From Deltaproteobacteria bacterium CG11_big_fil_rev_8_21_14_0_20_45_16 (lineage in GTDB: Bacteria > Bdellovibrionota > UBA2394): a DNA stretch of 64,000 bases. The position numbers and the translations under genes are program-made. The stretch lies in contig PCXB01000041.1 in NCBI GenBank assembly GCA_002787535.1, positions 57,100 through 121,099 on the forward strand, read 5' to 3'. The notes beneath the pieces are model-generated. The model made no database searches, had not been told where the DNA came from, and saw only the letters and a program-made list of their open reading frames with translations. Of this stretch, positions 18,976 through 29,785 are shown piece after piece (within the stretch, counting starts at the first letter, position 1; each line of letters opens with the position of its first letter).

Positions 18976-19674
18976 ATGATCCGCCTTTATGTGGACGAAG
19001 ACTTTGAGCCTGGCAAGTGCTTGGAGCTTCCCAAATCCGAACTTCATTATTTTAAGTCTGTTCGACGTGGGAAGGGAGACGAAATTCTCGAGTTATTCAA
19101 TCGAAAAGGGCAAGTCGCAAGAGCAAGCTTTAAAGATAAGGCCCTCAAGGTTTCAGAGGTCATTGAAATGGAACCAGCCCGCCATCGCATACGTATAGCA
19201 TTAGGATTGCCCGATACCAGTGTGGCCAAAAAAGTCTTGGCGGCGGTCTCGGAATTGGGTGTTGAGGAGTTAATTTTTTTTGCAGCGGGCCGCAGTCAAG
19301 CTGCAAAAAAGAGGCTGGAGAAACTTGAAGATTGGGACAAATTTAGCATCGAGTCCGCTCGTCAATGCGGTAGAGCGCGGCCCCTAAAAATTTCAAGCCT
19401 ATCTCTGAATAAGATTCTAGATCTATGTGTAAAAAATCGAATCGTTTTGGACGAAGTTAATTCTGAGACAGGTGTATACTTTGATCTGGGCGAGCCACGC
19501 GATTTCTTACTATTGGTTGGCCCCGAAGGCGGATGGACTGCAGAAGAGCGTAGCAAAATTTATGAATCTGGTTTTCAAAGCTTACATTTTCCGACTCCAA
19601 TTTTAAAAGTAGAAACAGCGTGCACAGCAGCCTGTGTTTGGGCCTTGATGCCCAGTTTGTTACTTAATCGCTAA
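18976..19674 (+). CDS. rsmE: 16S rRNA (uracil1498-N3)-methyltransferase
   Basis: ELHYFKSVRRGKGDEI, ALGLPDTSVAKKVLAAVSELGVEELIFF, LLVGPEGGWTAEE. Confidence 0.9.
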   Translation: MIRLYVDEDFEPGKCLELPKSELHYFKSVRRGKGDEILELFNRKGQVARASFKDKALKVSEVIEMEPARHRIRIALGLPDTSVAKKVLAAVSELGVEELIFFAAGRSQAAKKRLEKLEDWDKFSIESARQCGRARPLKISSLSLNKILDLCVKNRIVLDEVNSETGVYFDLGEPRDFLLLVGPEGGWTAEERSKIYESGFQSLHFPTPILKVETACTAACVWALMPSLLLNR

Positions 19675-19865
19675 GCTTGTCAGACGACTCAACAGGACCT
19701 TGCAAGATTTGAGATATTGCTTTGCGCTAAAGTCAGAATTGCGGCGGAGCAGCTGAATCACATAAAATTAATGGGCTCATTCGTTTGAACATTAAGGGAG
19801 GGCGCCAAATAGTCTCAGATTGGGAAATCGCGAGAGTTTTCCGGGGCTAAATATTCAGCGGCTTA

Positions 19866-19894
19866 TTGACCCTTTTGACAAGGCTTCCTAGAAT
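19866..19894 (+). promoter_or_regulatory. Sigma70-like promoter TTGACC-N17-TAGAAT
   Basis: Read directly, immediately upstream of GTG at 19901. Confidence 0.5.
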
Positions 19895-19900
19895 AAGAAG

Positions 19901-21484
19901 GTGATAAACATCAGGATTTTGGGTCTTTTGGTGCTCGGCGTGGCTGGCTTCTTTTTGCAGGCCTGTTCGAGCAAATCAAATTCGGTTGCGGTTCAAGAAT
20001 CCAGCATTTGGACAGAAAACGATTTAGAAAATCCCGTCATTCTTGAGGAGGAGTTGGAGGCGAAATCAAAGGGGGAGCTTCCTCGCTTTGATATTCCAAT
20101 CGTTCGCAATCCAAAAGTTGAGACATGGATCAACTATTTTCAAGGACGGGGTCGCAAGTGGTATGGCATTTGGCTGGAGCGTTCCGGTCGATACATTCCT
20201 TTCATGAGAAAAATTCTAAGGGAGCACGGCCTTCCAGAGGATCTTGTTTACTTAGCGATGATTGAGTCAGGGTTTAATCATAAAGCTTACTCACGCGCTC
20301 GAGCTGCAGGTTACTGGCAGTTTATTTACAGCACCGGTCGACTTTATGGTTTGCAAGTAGATTTTTGGCGAGATGAGAGACGAGACCCTGAAAAGGCGAC
20401 GATTGCAGCGGCCAGACATTTGAAGGATCTCTATGATAAGTTTCAAGATTGGAAATTGGCGGCCGCCGCCTACAATGCGGGGCAAGGTAAAGTAACTCGT
20501 GCCATCAACCGTTATCAAACCGAAGATTTCTGGGAGCTCACAAAGCATAGCTACTTGAAGAACGAAACCAAGAACTATGTGCCCAAACTTATTGCTGCGG
20601 CTTTGATAGCAAAAGAGCCTGGAAAGTATGGATTTAACGACATCAGTTACCAAGACCCACTGTCATACGACAAAATTATCTTGCGTAAGCCCGTTAATTT
20701 AAAAACTTTGACTAATAAAACAAGTTATTCGCTAGATGACTTAGTCCGACTCAATCCAGAACTCAATCATCCGGTAACGCCACCCCATATTAAGGAGTAT
20801 GAGCTTCGCGTTCCTTATGGGAGATCTCAAGAGTTCATTGAGGCGTACAATAATTTGGGCCCGGCTGAATTATTTCAATATGCGTCTCATACGATTCGTC
20901 GGGGCGATACCATTTCTCAAATTGCTCGTCATTACAGGATCCCCCAGTCAGAGATTATGCGGTTGAATAAAATTAAGTCGGCTCGCTCTCTTCGACTAGG
21001 CCAAACTCTTTTATTGCCTGTTCCACAGGGTACAGAAATCAAAAAGGCTTACGAACAGAAAGCTGTTCAATCGAGACCTACGGTTCGGAAGGCTGCTGTG
21101 CCTCGAAAACCTCTTTCGGTGTCTGATGGTGTGGAGACAACCTATCGCATTCGGAGAGGGGATAATCTTTGGGCGATTGCAAATCGGTTTGGGCTTAGTC
21201 TTTACGAAATTAAAAATGCCAACAACCTATCGAGTGATCGGGTTTTCGTAGGTCAGGAGATCGTTGTTCCGTCATCCGGCCGGAGTGGGCCCGCTTCAGT
21301 TCGCGTCGCAACCAAAGTGGATAGTGACTTAGCAAGTCCAACGGTTCATGTGGTTCAGTCAGGAGAGTCCTTATGGAGTATTTCGCAGCAATACGGAACA
21401 TCAATTGGGGATATCAAGCGGCATAATAAACTGAGGCGAAATACGATTTGGCCCGGCAAGCGACTCTTGATTCCATCTACCTGA
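19901..21484 (+). CDS. mltD: MltD-like lytic transglycosylase lipoprotein with three LysM repeats
   Basis: Lipobox [14 protein letters not shown] motifs ([42 protein letters not shown]); LysM repeats ([54 protein letters not shown]). Confidence 0.92.
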   Translation: MINIRILGLLVLGVAGFFLQACSSKSNSVAVQESSIWTENDLENPVILEEELEAKSKGELPRFDIPIVRNPKVETWINYFQGRGRKWYGIWLERSGRYIPFMRKILREHGLPEDLVYLAMIESGFNHKAYSRARAAGYWQFIYSTGRLYGLQVDFWRDERRDPEKATIAAARHLKDLYDKFQDWKLAAAAYNAGQGKVTRAINRYQTEDFWELTKHSYLKNETKNYVPKLIAAALIAKEPGKYGFNDISYQDPLSYDKIILRKPVNLKTLTNKTSYSLDDLVRLNPELNHPVTPPHIKEYELRVPYGRSQEFIEAYNNLGPAELFQYASHTIRRGDTISQIARHYRIPQSEIMRLNKIKSARSLRLGQTLLLPVPQGTEIKKAYEQKAVQSRPTVRKAAVPRKPLSVSDGVETTYRIRRGDNLWAIANRFGLSLYEIKNANNLSSDRVFVGQEIVVPSSGRSGPASVRVATKVDSDLASPTVHVVQSGESLWSISQQYGTSIGDIKRHNKLRRNTIWPGKRLLIPST

Positions 21485-21532
21485 CTGACTACTGACTCAA
21501 AGCCTATTGAGGAAGAGTCGCCTGACGATCCA

Positions 21533-22138
21533 TCAGAAGAAAACTGAGAACTCTTTAGCTAATGATTCAAACTCTTGTTGGGTCAGAGCATCAAACCCAT
21601 TGGCGCTAGCGCAATCAATATCAATTTCTGCGACCGCTTCATTGAGCTGATTGAAAATGGGAACCACCAGCTCGCTCTTAGTTTTTAAGCTGCAGGAGAG
21701 ATAGCGAGCATCGCTTTTGACATTTGGAATATTCAAACTTCGCCCTTCATAAATGGCAGCGCCACAAATTCCACGATCAAGTGGAATGCGAATATGTGGC
21801 GTCGGTTCCCCAATGAAGGCCGACACGATCAACTCTTGAGGTTTGATTGGATCACGACGATAGATTCCGATCCAGTTAAAGTCCGGGCGTTCTTTTACCC
21901 ACGCTTCAAAAGAAGTGAGGATTTTAGATTTTGCGCTAAGACCAAGTTCCTCCCCGTTTTCCAAAGCGCCGAGGGTTTGGGACAGATTTTGAAGGGCCTT
22001 TTTTGTAGTTTTCGATTCAAAATCTAAGGCTTCAACAAATCCCAAATTTTGACTTTCAAACTGAATGGGAAACCTTTGAGTTGAAGCTCCGCTGAAATCA
22101 CCGCATTCAAGCCGAATATTTTTTGTTTCAACTTTCAC
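21533..22138 (-). CDS. GAF-domain protein (revised start: GTG at 22138)
   Basis: FNWIGIYRRDPIKPQELIVSAFIGEPTPHIRIPLDRGICGAAIYEGRSLNIPNVKSDARYLSC...ELVVPIFN; the track start (22249) overlaps rpsD and spans its terminator. Confidence 0.72.
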   Translation of the reverse strand: MKVETKNIRLECGDFSGASTQRFPIQFESQNLGFVEALDFESKTTKKALQNLSQTLGALENGEELGLSAKSKILTSFEAWVKERPDFNWIGIYRRDPIKPQELIVSAFIGEPTPHIRIPLDRGICGAAIYEGRSLNIPNVKSDARYLSCSLKTKSELVVPIFNQLNEAVAEIDIDCASANGFDALTQQEFESLAKEFSVFF

Positions 22139-22162
22139 GAAAGATAGGGACTGCGAAATAAA

Positions 22163-22188
22163 AAGCGGGTCTAGATAGACCCGCTTTA
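22163..22188 (-). terminator. Intrinsic terminator of rpsD
   Basis: Perfect 12-bp inverted repeat AAAGCGGGTCTA-GA-TAGACCCGCTTT; on the minus strand followed by TTATTT. Confidence 0.8.
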
Positions 22189-22214
22189 CAATTGAATTAA
22201 AATTTTCGTTAAGA

Positions 22215-22838
22215 CTACTTCTTACCTCTTGTCGCATAATACTCAGCAATCAAGCGATCTTGATAATTGAATGGGACATCTGCCGTTGTTGGTTCGGCAA
22301 CAATTTTACCCTTCAAGGCTTCATTCTTCTCTAAGTAACTTGGCAAATCCAGTCGTGGGGTGCTTTGGGTTTGCAAAACAGATGTATGTTCTTTAGCAGC
22401 CTCTTTGACTGATACTTCATCGCCGACTTTAAGCACCATGGAGCCGATGCTTGCTGTTTTACCATTCACTTGGATGTGGCCGTGTCGAACCATTTGTCGA
22501 GCTGCCCGAACGGATGGCGCCATTTGAAATCGGAAAACCAAATTATCAAGACGCATCTCTAACCGCCGAGAAAGCTCCTCAATCCAGTTAACGCCAGCTC
22601 GATTTGAATCACGAACGAATCTTTGAAGCTGTCGTTCACGAAGCTGGTAGTGGGCCAAAAGCTTTTGCTTTTCCATTAACCGAAGGCCGTACTCGGAGGG
22701 TTTTCGTCGAGAATTGCCGTGCTGGCCTGGTCCATAGGGGCGTCGGTCCAAGGCTCCTGGCTTACCTAGTCCTGGCAAATCGCAATTGAGTCTTCTTTGG
22801 ACTCTAAATTTTTTAGTAACACTTCGTCCTGATTTCAT
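22215..22838 (-). CDS. rpsD: 30S ribosomal protein S4 (lacks the N-terminal zinc Cys cluster)
   Basis: RRPYGPGQHGNSRRKPSEYGLRLMEKQKL, RLDNLVFRFQMAPSVRAARQMVRHGHIQVNGK; N-terminus NCDLPGLGKPGALDRRPYGPGQHG. Confidence 0.95.
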   Translation of the reverse strand: MKSGRSVTKKFRVQRRLNCDLPGLGKPGALDRRPYGPGQHGNSRRKPSEYGLRLMEKQKLLAHYQLRERQLQRFVRDSNRAGVNWIEELSRRLEMRLDNLVFRFQMAPSVRAARQMVRHGHIQVNGKTASIGSMVLKVGDEVSVKEAAKEHTSVLQTQSTPRLDLPSYLEKNEALKGKIVAEPTTADVPFNYQDRLIAEYYATRGKK

Positions 22839-22951
22839 AATCTTTCCGTTTTCTGCCCCCGTCTTGGACTGTCCAAGCTAGCCCGCGGGAATCAATTGGT
22901 TTTTCCAAAAAACTATTTCAGCAAGCCTGCGTTTTAGATAAGACTCAGACG

Positions 22952-24019
22952 ATGATCAATAAAATTTCTGGTATTAAAGATATTCAAAATATCCTCGAAT
23001 CGGAGGCTAGTTTGCTTGAATATCGCTGTAAAGGCATTTCAGCCAAAGATCTGCATCTGCCAGGCCCGGATTTTGTAGACCGAGTTTGGCTTGCAAGTGA
23101 CCGAAACCTCAGAGTTTTGGGGGCTTTGCAGGGCCTTTTTAATCATGGGCGTTTAGGTGGCACTGGCTATCTCTCAATACTTCCAGTTGATCAAGGCATT
23201 GAGCATTCTGCGGGGGCATCTTTTGCGCTTAACTCTGAATACTTCGATTCCGAGAATATCGTTCGTTTAGCAATTGAAGGAGGATGTAATGCCGTGGCAT
23301 CGACTTATGGGGTTTTGGGCTCGGTAGCTCGAAAATACGCCCATAAAATTCCATTTTTGCTAAAGCTTAACCATAACGAATTTCTGAGTTATCCCAATGC
23401 GCATGATCAGGTGTTTTTTGCCCAAGTGGAGGCTGCCTACGATATGGGCTGCACTGGGGTAGGTGCGACGATCTATTTCGGCTCGCCTGAATCTCGACGG
23501 CAAATTCAGGAAGTCTCCTTGGCCTTTCGAAGGGCGCATGAGTTGGGAATGTTTACAGTTCTTTGGTGTTATCTTCGAAATCCCGCCTTCAAAACGGACA
23601 AAGTTGACTATCATTTGGCGGCGGATTTGAGTTCTCAGGCTAATCATTTGGGCGTGACCATAGAAGCGGACATCATCAAGCAAAAAATGCCCGAAAATAA
23701 TGGCGGCTTCAAAGCCCTTAAGTTTGGAAAGACGCATGACAAGGTTTATACCGAGCTATGTCCAGACCATCCGATCGAATGGACTCGATTTCAAGTTGCC
23801 AATTGCTATATGGGTCGAGTCGGATTGATTAACTCGGGCGGGGCGAGTGGTGCGAATGATTTCAAAGACGCGATTACGACGGCTGTCATTAACAAGAGAG
23901 CCGGTGGGATGGGACTGATTAGTGGGCGAAAAGCTTTCCAGCGCCCGATGAAAGATGGTGTGGCTTTGCTGCACGCGATCCAGGATGTTTATGCCTGCAA
24001 AGAAGTTACAATTGCTTAG
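22952..24019 (+). CDS. Class I fructose-bisphosphate aldolase (FbaB/DhnA-like)
   Basis: [72 protein letters not shown]. Confidence 0.9.
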   Translation: MINKISGIKDIQNILESEASLLEYRCKGISAKDLHLPGPDFVDRVWLASDRNLRVLGALQGLFNHGRLGGTGYLSILPVDQGIEHSAGASFALNSEYFDSENIVRLAIEGGCNAVASTYGVLGSVARKYAHKIPFLLKLNHNEFLSYPNAHDQVFFAQVEAAYDMGCTGVGATIYFGSPESRRQIQEVSLAFRRAHELGMFTVLWCYLRNPAFKTDKVDYHLAADLSSQANHLGVTIEADIIKQKMPENNGGFKALKFGKTHDKVYTELCPDHPIEWTRFQVANCYMGRVGLINSGGASGANDFKDAITTAVINKRAGGMGLISGRKAFQRPMKDGVALLHAIQDVYACKEVTIA

Positions 24020-24576
24020 CTTGGCTTTCTTAAGCTTCTTGTAAAGAGGATGAAGCCGATCATCATTTGTTCCATAAGCTGCTGAATGAAATCCTCCTTT
24101 GGCTTTCCGTTTTCGTCGATGCTTTTATCCACGGCGGGAATAAAAATCCGTTCGGGGAAGATAAAAGCGTTGCGGTAACCAAAAATTTGCTGCATATGTT
24201 CGACGGAACGTAGGCTTCCAAATCGACCTGAGCTCAGCCCAACAAAAGCACATGGAATTTTTTGTAAGCTTTGTGGAAACGGAAGCATATCCAAAAAATA
24301 CTTGAAAACACCGGGAGCCGAGCCATTGTATTCTGGGAGAACGCTAATGACAGCATCGGCTTTCAAAACGGCCTCTCGAAACGAATCAAATGAACTGGGC
24401 TTGCTGGCATAGGCGCTGGGAGCAAAAATCTCGAGGGGAAGATTCTGTAAATCAAGGACTGCTACATTTTCATTTTGATCCCTAAGATTTGTTTTTAAGA
24501 GGCCGGCGAGGTGATTCGAGACTTTTAAGGTATTGGATTGCGGACGGTTGGTTCCTGATATTATTAGCCAATTCAT
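24016..24576 (-). CDS. NADPH-dependent FMN reductase
   Basis: [62 protein letters not shown]. Confidence 0.88.
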   Translation of the reverse strand: MNWLIISGTNRPQSNTLKVSNHLAGLLKTNLRDQNENVAVLDLQNLPLEIFAPSAYASKPSSFDSFREAVLKADAVISVLPEYNGSAPGVFKYFLDMLPFPQSLQKIPCAFVGLSSGRFGSLRSVEHMQQIFGYRNAFIFPERIFIPAVDKSIDENGKPKEDFIQQLMEQMMIGFILFTRSLRKPS

Positions 24577-24685
24577 AGATGTTCAAAACCTAGCGTTTGT
24601 TTGCGTTTGCGCAAAGCGAATCCCTTATTAAATTTTCTCGTGAATTTATTCAAAGAGGGCTACTTTTTGGAAGCGTCCCTAATTT

Positions 24686-25348
24686 ATGCTGAAATCAAAT
24701 TCAAATAACAATCGCCGCAGGAGATTTTGGTCTCATTTGATGATGCGTATTCGGCATGGCGAAAAGAAGATTTTGATCGCTTGGATTCGATTTGCTCGAG
24801 CTCATCGTGAGTCGCGACGGCTACCAATTTTTTTGACCTTACTGTTATTCTTAGATGCTTTTGTCATCATTATTCCGAGCATTCTTTTGACGTGTGCAGC
24901 CATTACGATAACTCCAAGGCGATGGATGCTGTTTATCGGTTGTTTTGTTTTGGCGGTGATGGCCAATAACTTGGTTGCCTATGAAATTGGTAGATTTTTT
25001 CCAGCCCGTGACATTCATTACATTGTTAATTTTTTGGGTGTTCAAAATCTTTGGGAATCTGCAGAAGCTGCCATTCGTCAATATGGAAAGTTTGCGACCT
25101 TCATCGGAGCTTTGGCTGGACTTCCAACGCAGCTAATTACGATAATGATTGGAATCGCCGATGCTCAAGCCCTTCTCCTTAATCGATCTGAGCCCCCCTC
25201 TATCGGAGCGGCGATATTGTTTTGCGGCGTTGGCCACGGCATAAAAATGTTCTTAATCGGAGGCCTTGTACGCTTCGGTTGGGTCAAACTCGAACGTAAA
25301 GTAGCGAAGGATGTCGGAGCAAGTTTGCTTCAGCCGCTTAAAAAATAA
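24686..25348 (+). CDS. Membrane protein, YqaA/DedA-like
   Basis: Multiple TM helices; VLAVMANNLVAYEIGRF...FATFIGALAGLPTQLITIMIG region. Confidence 0.5.
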   Translation: MLKSNSNNNRRRRFWSHLMMRIRHGEKKILIAWIRFARAHRESRRLPIFLTLLLFLDAFVIIIPSILLTCAAITITPRRWMLFIGCFVLAVMANNLVAYEIGRFFPARDIHYIVNFLGVQNLWESAEAAIRQYGKFATFIGALAGLPTQLITIMIGIADAQALLLNRSEPPSIGAAILFCGVGHGIKMFLIGGLVRFGWVKLERKVAKDVGASLLQPLKK

Positions 25349-25350
25349 TT

Positions 25351-26172
25351 CTATTTTTTGCCGAGCCCGCCAAAAAATTGCTGACTTAAGGAGGCCGCCG
25401 ATTTCTGCTGAGCCTTCAAAACTTCGATCTGCGCTTGTTGTAAAAACTTTTGCTTACTCAAATTTGAAAGTTCCGAAGCATAATCGGTATCAGCGATTTG
25501 AGACTGCGCAGCGGCTAGGTTCTCTTGTTGAACCGCATTGGCGTTGGATCGAAATTCTAAAGCATTCTGTTGGGCGCCTATGCTGGCTGAGGCCGAGTTC
25601 ACTTGCTCAAGAGCTGAATCAATGGCTGATAGGGCATCTTGCGCAGAAGCTTGGGTGGCAACGCCTTCATCGGCGATTCCGAGATCGGTGGTCGAGACGC
25701 CATCAACGGTGACGGTTTGATTTTCTCCTGCGTTGGCGCCGGTTTGAACTTGTTGTGAGAAGCTTCCATCGAGAAGCGAAGTGCTTCCGAATTTGGTGTT
25801 TTGAGCCAAGCTGTTTACGTTCTCTTGAAGTTGTTCAAATTCATTTTGTAGATTGGATCGATCCGATTGGCTTAAGGTTCCATTGGAAGCCTGAAGCGCT
25901 ATCTCGCGCATGCGTTGCAAGTTGTTTCGAACTTCGCCGAGTCCGCCTTCAGCCGTTGTCAGCGCGGACTGAGTATAATCGATGCCTCGATTCACGGTTG
26001 ATAGACTTGAAGATTGCGTCTGAAGGCTGGAGGCAATCGCTAATCCAGCGGGGTCGCTTTTTGAAGTGACACTTTGGCCAGTGGATAGAGCCGAAAAGCT
26101 GTCTCTAAGCTTCTTCTGAGTCTTTAGAAGGTTATTTAGTATTCCAAGATTGCTTCCAATATTACCAACCAT
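25351..26172 (-). CDS. fliC: Flagellin (ATG at 26172 rather than TTG at 26178)
   Basis: N-terminus (NLKKTQKKLRDSFSALSTGQSVTSKSDPAGLAIASSLQTQ...LTTAEGGLGEVRNNLQRMREIALQASNGTLS) and C-terminus (IADTDYASELSNLSKQKFLQQAQIEVLKAQQKS) canonical; SD TTTAGGAG. Confidence 0.95.
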   Translation of the reverse strand: MVGNIGSNLGILNNLLKTQKKLRDSFSALSTGQSVTSKSDPAGLAIASSLQTQSSSLSTVNRGIDYTQSALTTAEGGLGEVRNNLQRMREIALQASNGTLSQSDRSNLQNEFEQLQENVNSLAQNTKFGSTSLLDGSFSQQVQTGANAGENQTVTVDGVSTTDLGIADEGVATQASAQDALSAIDSALEQVNSASASIGAQQNALEFRSNANAVQQENLAAAQSQIADTDYASELSNLSKQKFLQQAQIEVLKAQQKSAASLSQQFFGGLGKK

Positions 26173-26193
26173 AATCAATCACTCCTAAAGCCA

Positions 26194-26221
26194 CTTTCGG
26201 CGGGGCGTCACCATTACTTGA
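26194..26221 (-). promoter_or_regulatory. FliA(sigma28)-like promoter TCAAGTAA-N12-GCCGAAAG
   Basis: Compared with consensus TAAAGTTT-N11-GCCGATAA; 11/16 matches, spacer longer by one; directly upstream of fliC. Confidence 0.42.
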
Positions 26222-26394
26222 GCGGAATTTCGAAATACCTCAAAAATGCCATGATTTTAGGGATTTGGAGGCCCTATGACTTTGACAGAATTCGGGCTCT
26301 TGGGCTTGAATGACGACTACCAATTGCGGTAAATGTTACGAATCCTTATTAATGCGAATCCCTTAAATCAGAAAGAAACGGAAAGAGTATAGAC

Positions 26395-28515
26395 ATGTCA
26401 GTAGCGCAGCAAAAATCTGAGAAAACTAAATTAGATCGAATCGATCGGATCAGAAATATTGGAATTTCTGCTCATATTGACTCCGGAAAGACCACCCTTA
26501 CCGAGCGAATTCTGTTTTATACGGGAAAAATTCATCGAATCGAAGAGGTAAAGGGTAAGTCGGGTATTGGTGCGACCATGGATTATATGGACTTGGAGCG
26601 TGAAAAAGGCATTACGATCCAATCAGCCGCTACTTTTTGTGAATGGGGTGATTACAATATCAACATCATTGATACGCCCGGTCACGTGGACTTTACGATC
26701 GAGGTGGAACGTGCTCTCAGAGTTCTGGACGGCGCGGTTCTGGTTTTGTGTGGCGTTGCGGGTGTTCAGTCACAGTCGATTACTGTTGACCGACAGATGA
26801 AGCGCTATGGTGTGCCACGATTGGCTTTTGTTAATAAATTAGACCGGCAGGGGGCCAATCCTTTTCGTGTTAAAGATATGCTCCGCGAAAAGTTGGGATT
26901 GAATTCTGTTATGTATCAAATTCCCATTGGTCTTGAAGATCAGCATCAGGGTTCTGTGGATTTGATTAAAATGAAGGCGTTCTTCTTTGACGGTGACAAT
27001 GGAGAAAACATTCGTGAAGAAGAAATTCCTGACAATCTAAAGGCTCAGGCTTCAGAGTATCGAGAGAAAATGATCGAAACGCTGGCTGACGTTAATGACG
27101 AAATTGCGGAGAAGTTTTTGAACGGTCAAGCCGTCACCAATGACGAAATTATCGCGGCAACTCGAAAGGCCGTCATTGCTTTGAAAATCGTACCAGTTTA
27201 TTGCGGTTCGGCTTATAAAAATAAAGGCGTTCAACTCTTGTTGGATGCCGTCGCAACATTTTTGCCTTCTCCGAGAGAGAGAACGAATATTGCTTTTGAC
27301 CAAGAAAATAAGGAGGCGCAAGTTACGCTGTCTGCGGAATCGGATAAGCCATTCGTTGGCCTTGCGTTTAAGTTGGAGGACGGTCGATACGGACAATTGA
27401 CTTACCTACGTGTGTATCAAGGCTCTCTCAAGAAGGGTGAGTTTATTTACAATGTCCAGCGGGACAATCGCGTTAAAGTAGGTCGGCTGGTTCGTATGCA
27501 TGCCGATAAAATGGTGGACATCGATTCTTGTGAAGGCGGGGACATCGTCGCCATGTTTGGTATCGATTGTTATACGGGTGATACTTTTTGTAATGAAGAC
27601 ATTCGTTATTCGCTGACTCAGATGTTTGTTCCGGATCCGGTTGTAAAGTTGGCCGTAAAACCAAAAGAGAAATCGATGGTCAATAATTTTTCGAAAGGCT
27701 TGAATCGGTTTTCAAAAGAAGATCCTACGTTTAAAGTTAGTCTCGATCCGGAAAGTAATGAAACCTTGATAGCGGGTATGGGCGAGCTTCATCTGGAAGT
27801 TTATGTTGAAAGGTTGAAGCGAGAGTACCAAGTTGAATGTGAAACAGGCATGCCTCAGGTGGCGTATCGAGAGACGATTACAAAAGCAACGACATTCGAT
27901 TATACGCACAAAAAGCAAACAGGTGGTCAGGGACAATTTGCAAAAATTGTTGGTTTGATTGAGCCAGGAGAGCAAAATTATGAATTCGTGGATGAAATCG
28001 TGGGAGGAAGAATTCCTCGAGAGTTTATTCCCGCCGTTGATAAGGGATTTGCCGAGCAGGTTCAAAAGGGAAGCTTGATTGGCTTCCCGGTCGTCAACGT
28101 ACGCTTTCGACTTCAAGATGGAGCTTTCCATGAAGTGGATTCATCCGAAATGGCTTTTAGAATTTGTGCGATGGCAGCCTTTCGTGAGGCTTATCCGACA
28201 GCCAATCCGGTTATCCTTGAGCCTATTATGAAAGTTGAATGTGAAACCCCTGAAGAATTTCAGGGCTCCGTGCTGGGCGGCTTGAATCAACGGCGAGGCA
28301 TGATTCAGGGCAGTACCTCTGAGAATACGATTGCAACGATTACGGCGGAGGTTCCACTTTCGGAAATGTTTGGATATGCGAATGACATTCGTTCTTCTAC
28401 CCAGGGTAAGGCTACCTTTACGATGGAGTTTTCGAAGTACGCACCTGTACCTCGTCAGAAGCAAGAAGAACTTGTGAAAAAATACCAAGAAAAGCGAGCC
28501 GCGGAGAATAAATAG
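26395..28515 (+). CDS. fusA: Elongation factor G, spd/mitochondrial EFG1-like subtype
   Basis: [60 protein letters not shown]...[50 protein letters not shown]. Confidence 0.95.
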   Translation: MSVAQQKSEKTKLDRIDRIRNIGISAHIDSGKTTLTERILFYTGKIHRIEEVKGKSGIGATMDYMDLEREKGITIQSAATFCEWGDYNINIIDTPGHVDFTIEVERALRVLDGAVLVLCGVAGVQSQSITVDRQMKRYGVPRLAFVNKLDRQGANPFRVKDMLREKLGLNSVMYQIPIGLEDQHQGSVDLIKMKAFFFDGDNGENIREEEIPDNLKAQASEYREKMIETLADVNDEIAEKFLNGQAVTNDEIIAATRKAVIALKIVPVYCGSAYKNKGVQLLLDAVATFLPSPRERTNIAFDQENKEAQVTLSAESDKPFVGLAFKLEDGRYGQLTYLRVYQGSLKKGEFIYNVQRDNRVKVGRLVRMHADKMVDIDSCEGGDIVAMFGIDCYTGDTFCNEDIRYSLTQMFVPDPVVKLAVKPKEKSMVNNFSKGLNRFSKEDPTFKVSLDPESNETLIAGMGELHLEVYVERLKREYQVECETGMPQVAYRETITKATTFDYTHKKQTGGQGQFAKIVGLIEPGEQNYEFVDEIVGGRIPREFIPAVDKGFAEQVQKGSLIGFPVVNVRFRLQDGAFHEVDSSEMAFRICAMAAFREAYPTANPVILEPIMKVECETPEEFQGSVLGGLNQRRGMIQGSTSENTIATITAEVPLSEMFGYANDIRSSTQGKATFTMEFSKYAPVPRQKQEELVKKYQEKRAAENK

Positions 28516-28523
28516 TCGGAATT

Positions 28524-28982
28524 TTATTCCTCCGACATTTTACAGATTACTTCAAATTCCTGCTTTGACAGTGGAGTAATCGACAATCGATTGCCTGGGC
28601 GCAAAATAAGCATGTTCTTGCATGCTTTGTTGTCCCGCATTTCTTGAATAGATACAACGCGCTTAAATTTCGATCTAAATTTGACGACTTGGCAAAACCA
28701 ACGAGGCTTCTCTTTTGTGGCTTTCGCATCAAAGTACTTGGACTTCTTATCAAACTGAGTCTCATCGGCGATAGCCGGACCTTGGATACGAAGAATGCCC
28801 GCAGCGCCCGAGGGCTCCGCATTGCTATGATAAAAAATACCGAGATCGCCCGGGGCCATTTCATCACGCATAAAATTACGGGCTTGATAATTTCGAACGC
28901 CCGTCCAGGCTGTAGATTTATCTTTAGCGAGATCGTCGATGCAGTAGTCGCTGACCTCATTTTTCATGAGCCAGTATTTCAT
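28524..28982 (-). CDS. EVE-domain protein
   Basis: MKYWLMKNEVSDYCIDDL...WTGVRNYQARNFMRDEMAPGDLGIFYHSNAEPSGAAGILRI. Confidence 0.9.
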   Translation of the reverse strand: MKYWLMKNEVSDYCIDDLAKDKSTAWTGVRNYQARNFMRDEMAPGDLGIFYHSNAEPSGAAGILRIQGPAIADETQFDKKSKYFDAKATKEKPRWFCQVVKFRSKFKRVVSIQEMRDNKACKNMLILRPGNRLSITPLSKQEFEVICKMSEE

Positions 28983-29014
28983 GGCTCATGAAATCTCGTT
29001 TATCCCTTCATCTG

Positions 29015-29785
29015 TCAATCGGGAATTATACGATCATCCGGATTCATAACGAGGTAGTCGACCTTATTAAATGATCCGCCATTCATGGTGCGGATATGAA
29101 ACAAATACCGACCTGTTTTGATTTCGCGCTCCCCTTCAAAGTCTGGGATTGCCTGGTGAACCAAGAAAGGAGTGTCCTTTTCTTGGCAATCACCCTCATT
29201 CATTCTAACGACCGGCAAGACCTCAATCAGATTATTTCGTGTTTTGGCGATTGTTATGCTTTCGATATCAAGGCAAGTGTTCGTAAAAGTTCCCGACAAG
29301 GTAATCATTCGTCGAAGTCCAAGGGGATCTTTTTGAATAATCATGCTGTCGACTGGCGCATAGGTGTTGTCGTCAATTCTTGAACTTTTTGCCTGTCTTA
29401 CGCGAAGATCTGAAAACTCGCGCGAGAGTTCATTATAGGAACGAATCTTGTAGTTACCTTCAGGCAAGATACCAACATCGACTACTTTAATTTGGCGATT
29501 GAGAACTTGAAGGCAGAAGCCCTCTCGTTTATGAGCTTCGATATAGACCATAAGGACATTGGGTTCTTGGTCGTGCGGAATGATGGCTGCTCGTCCGATT
29601 TCTTCGCAGGTGTCTTTAAATTCAACTTCAATAATGACCTGTGCCAAGTCGTTATCGTCAAACCCGTAAGGTACGTAAACTTCTTTAATTGGCGGATTGA
29701 AGCGCTCGTCCGCGTTCCAATTCATCGGATCCTGAAAAAATTGTCCTGTTAGCATTAAAAATAGGCCGCCCCAAATGATCTCCAT
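29015..29785 (-). CDS. Hypothetical exported protein
   Basis: ORF 29015..29800; ATG at 29785 gives MEIIWGGLFLMLTGQFFQ signal-like start. Confidence 0.5.
   Translation of the reverse strand: MEIIWGGLFLMLTGQFFQDPMNWNADERFNPPIKEVYVPYGFDDNDLAQVIIEVEFKDTCEEIGRAAIIPHDQEPNVLMVYIEAHKREGFCLQVLNRQIKVVDVGILPEGNYKIRSYNELSREFSDLRVRQAKSSRIDDNTYAPVDSMIIQKDPLGLRRMITLSGTFTNTCLDIESITIAKTRNNLIEVLPVVRMNEGDCQEKDTPFLVHQAIPDFEGEREIKTGRYLFHIRTMNGGSFNKVDYLVMNPDDRIIPD

Noticed and set aside
25338-25362. AAAAAATA-ATTC-TATTTTTT inverted repeat across the DedA-like/flagellin stop codons
   Set aside because: An AT-only stem is too weak to call a terminator confidently; counted only as part of the short convergent-junction pattern.
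28524-28982. EVE-domain gene as part of a modification-dependent restriction/defence island
   Set aside because: No McrBC-type, methylase or other defence genes nearby; solitary EVE proteins are common.
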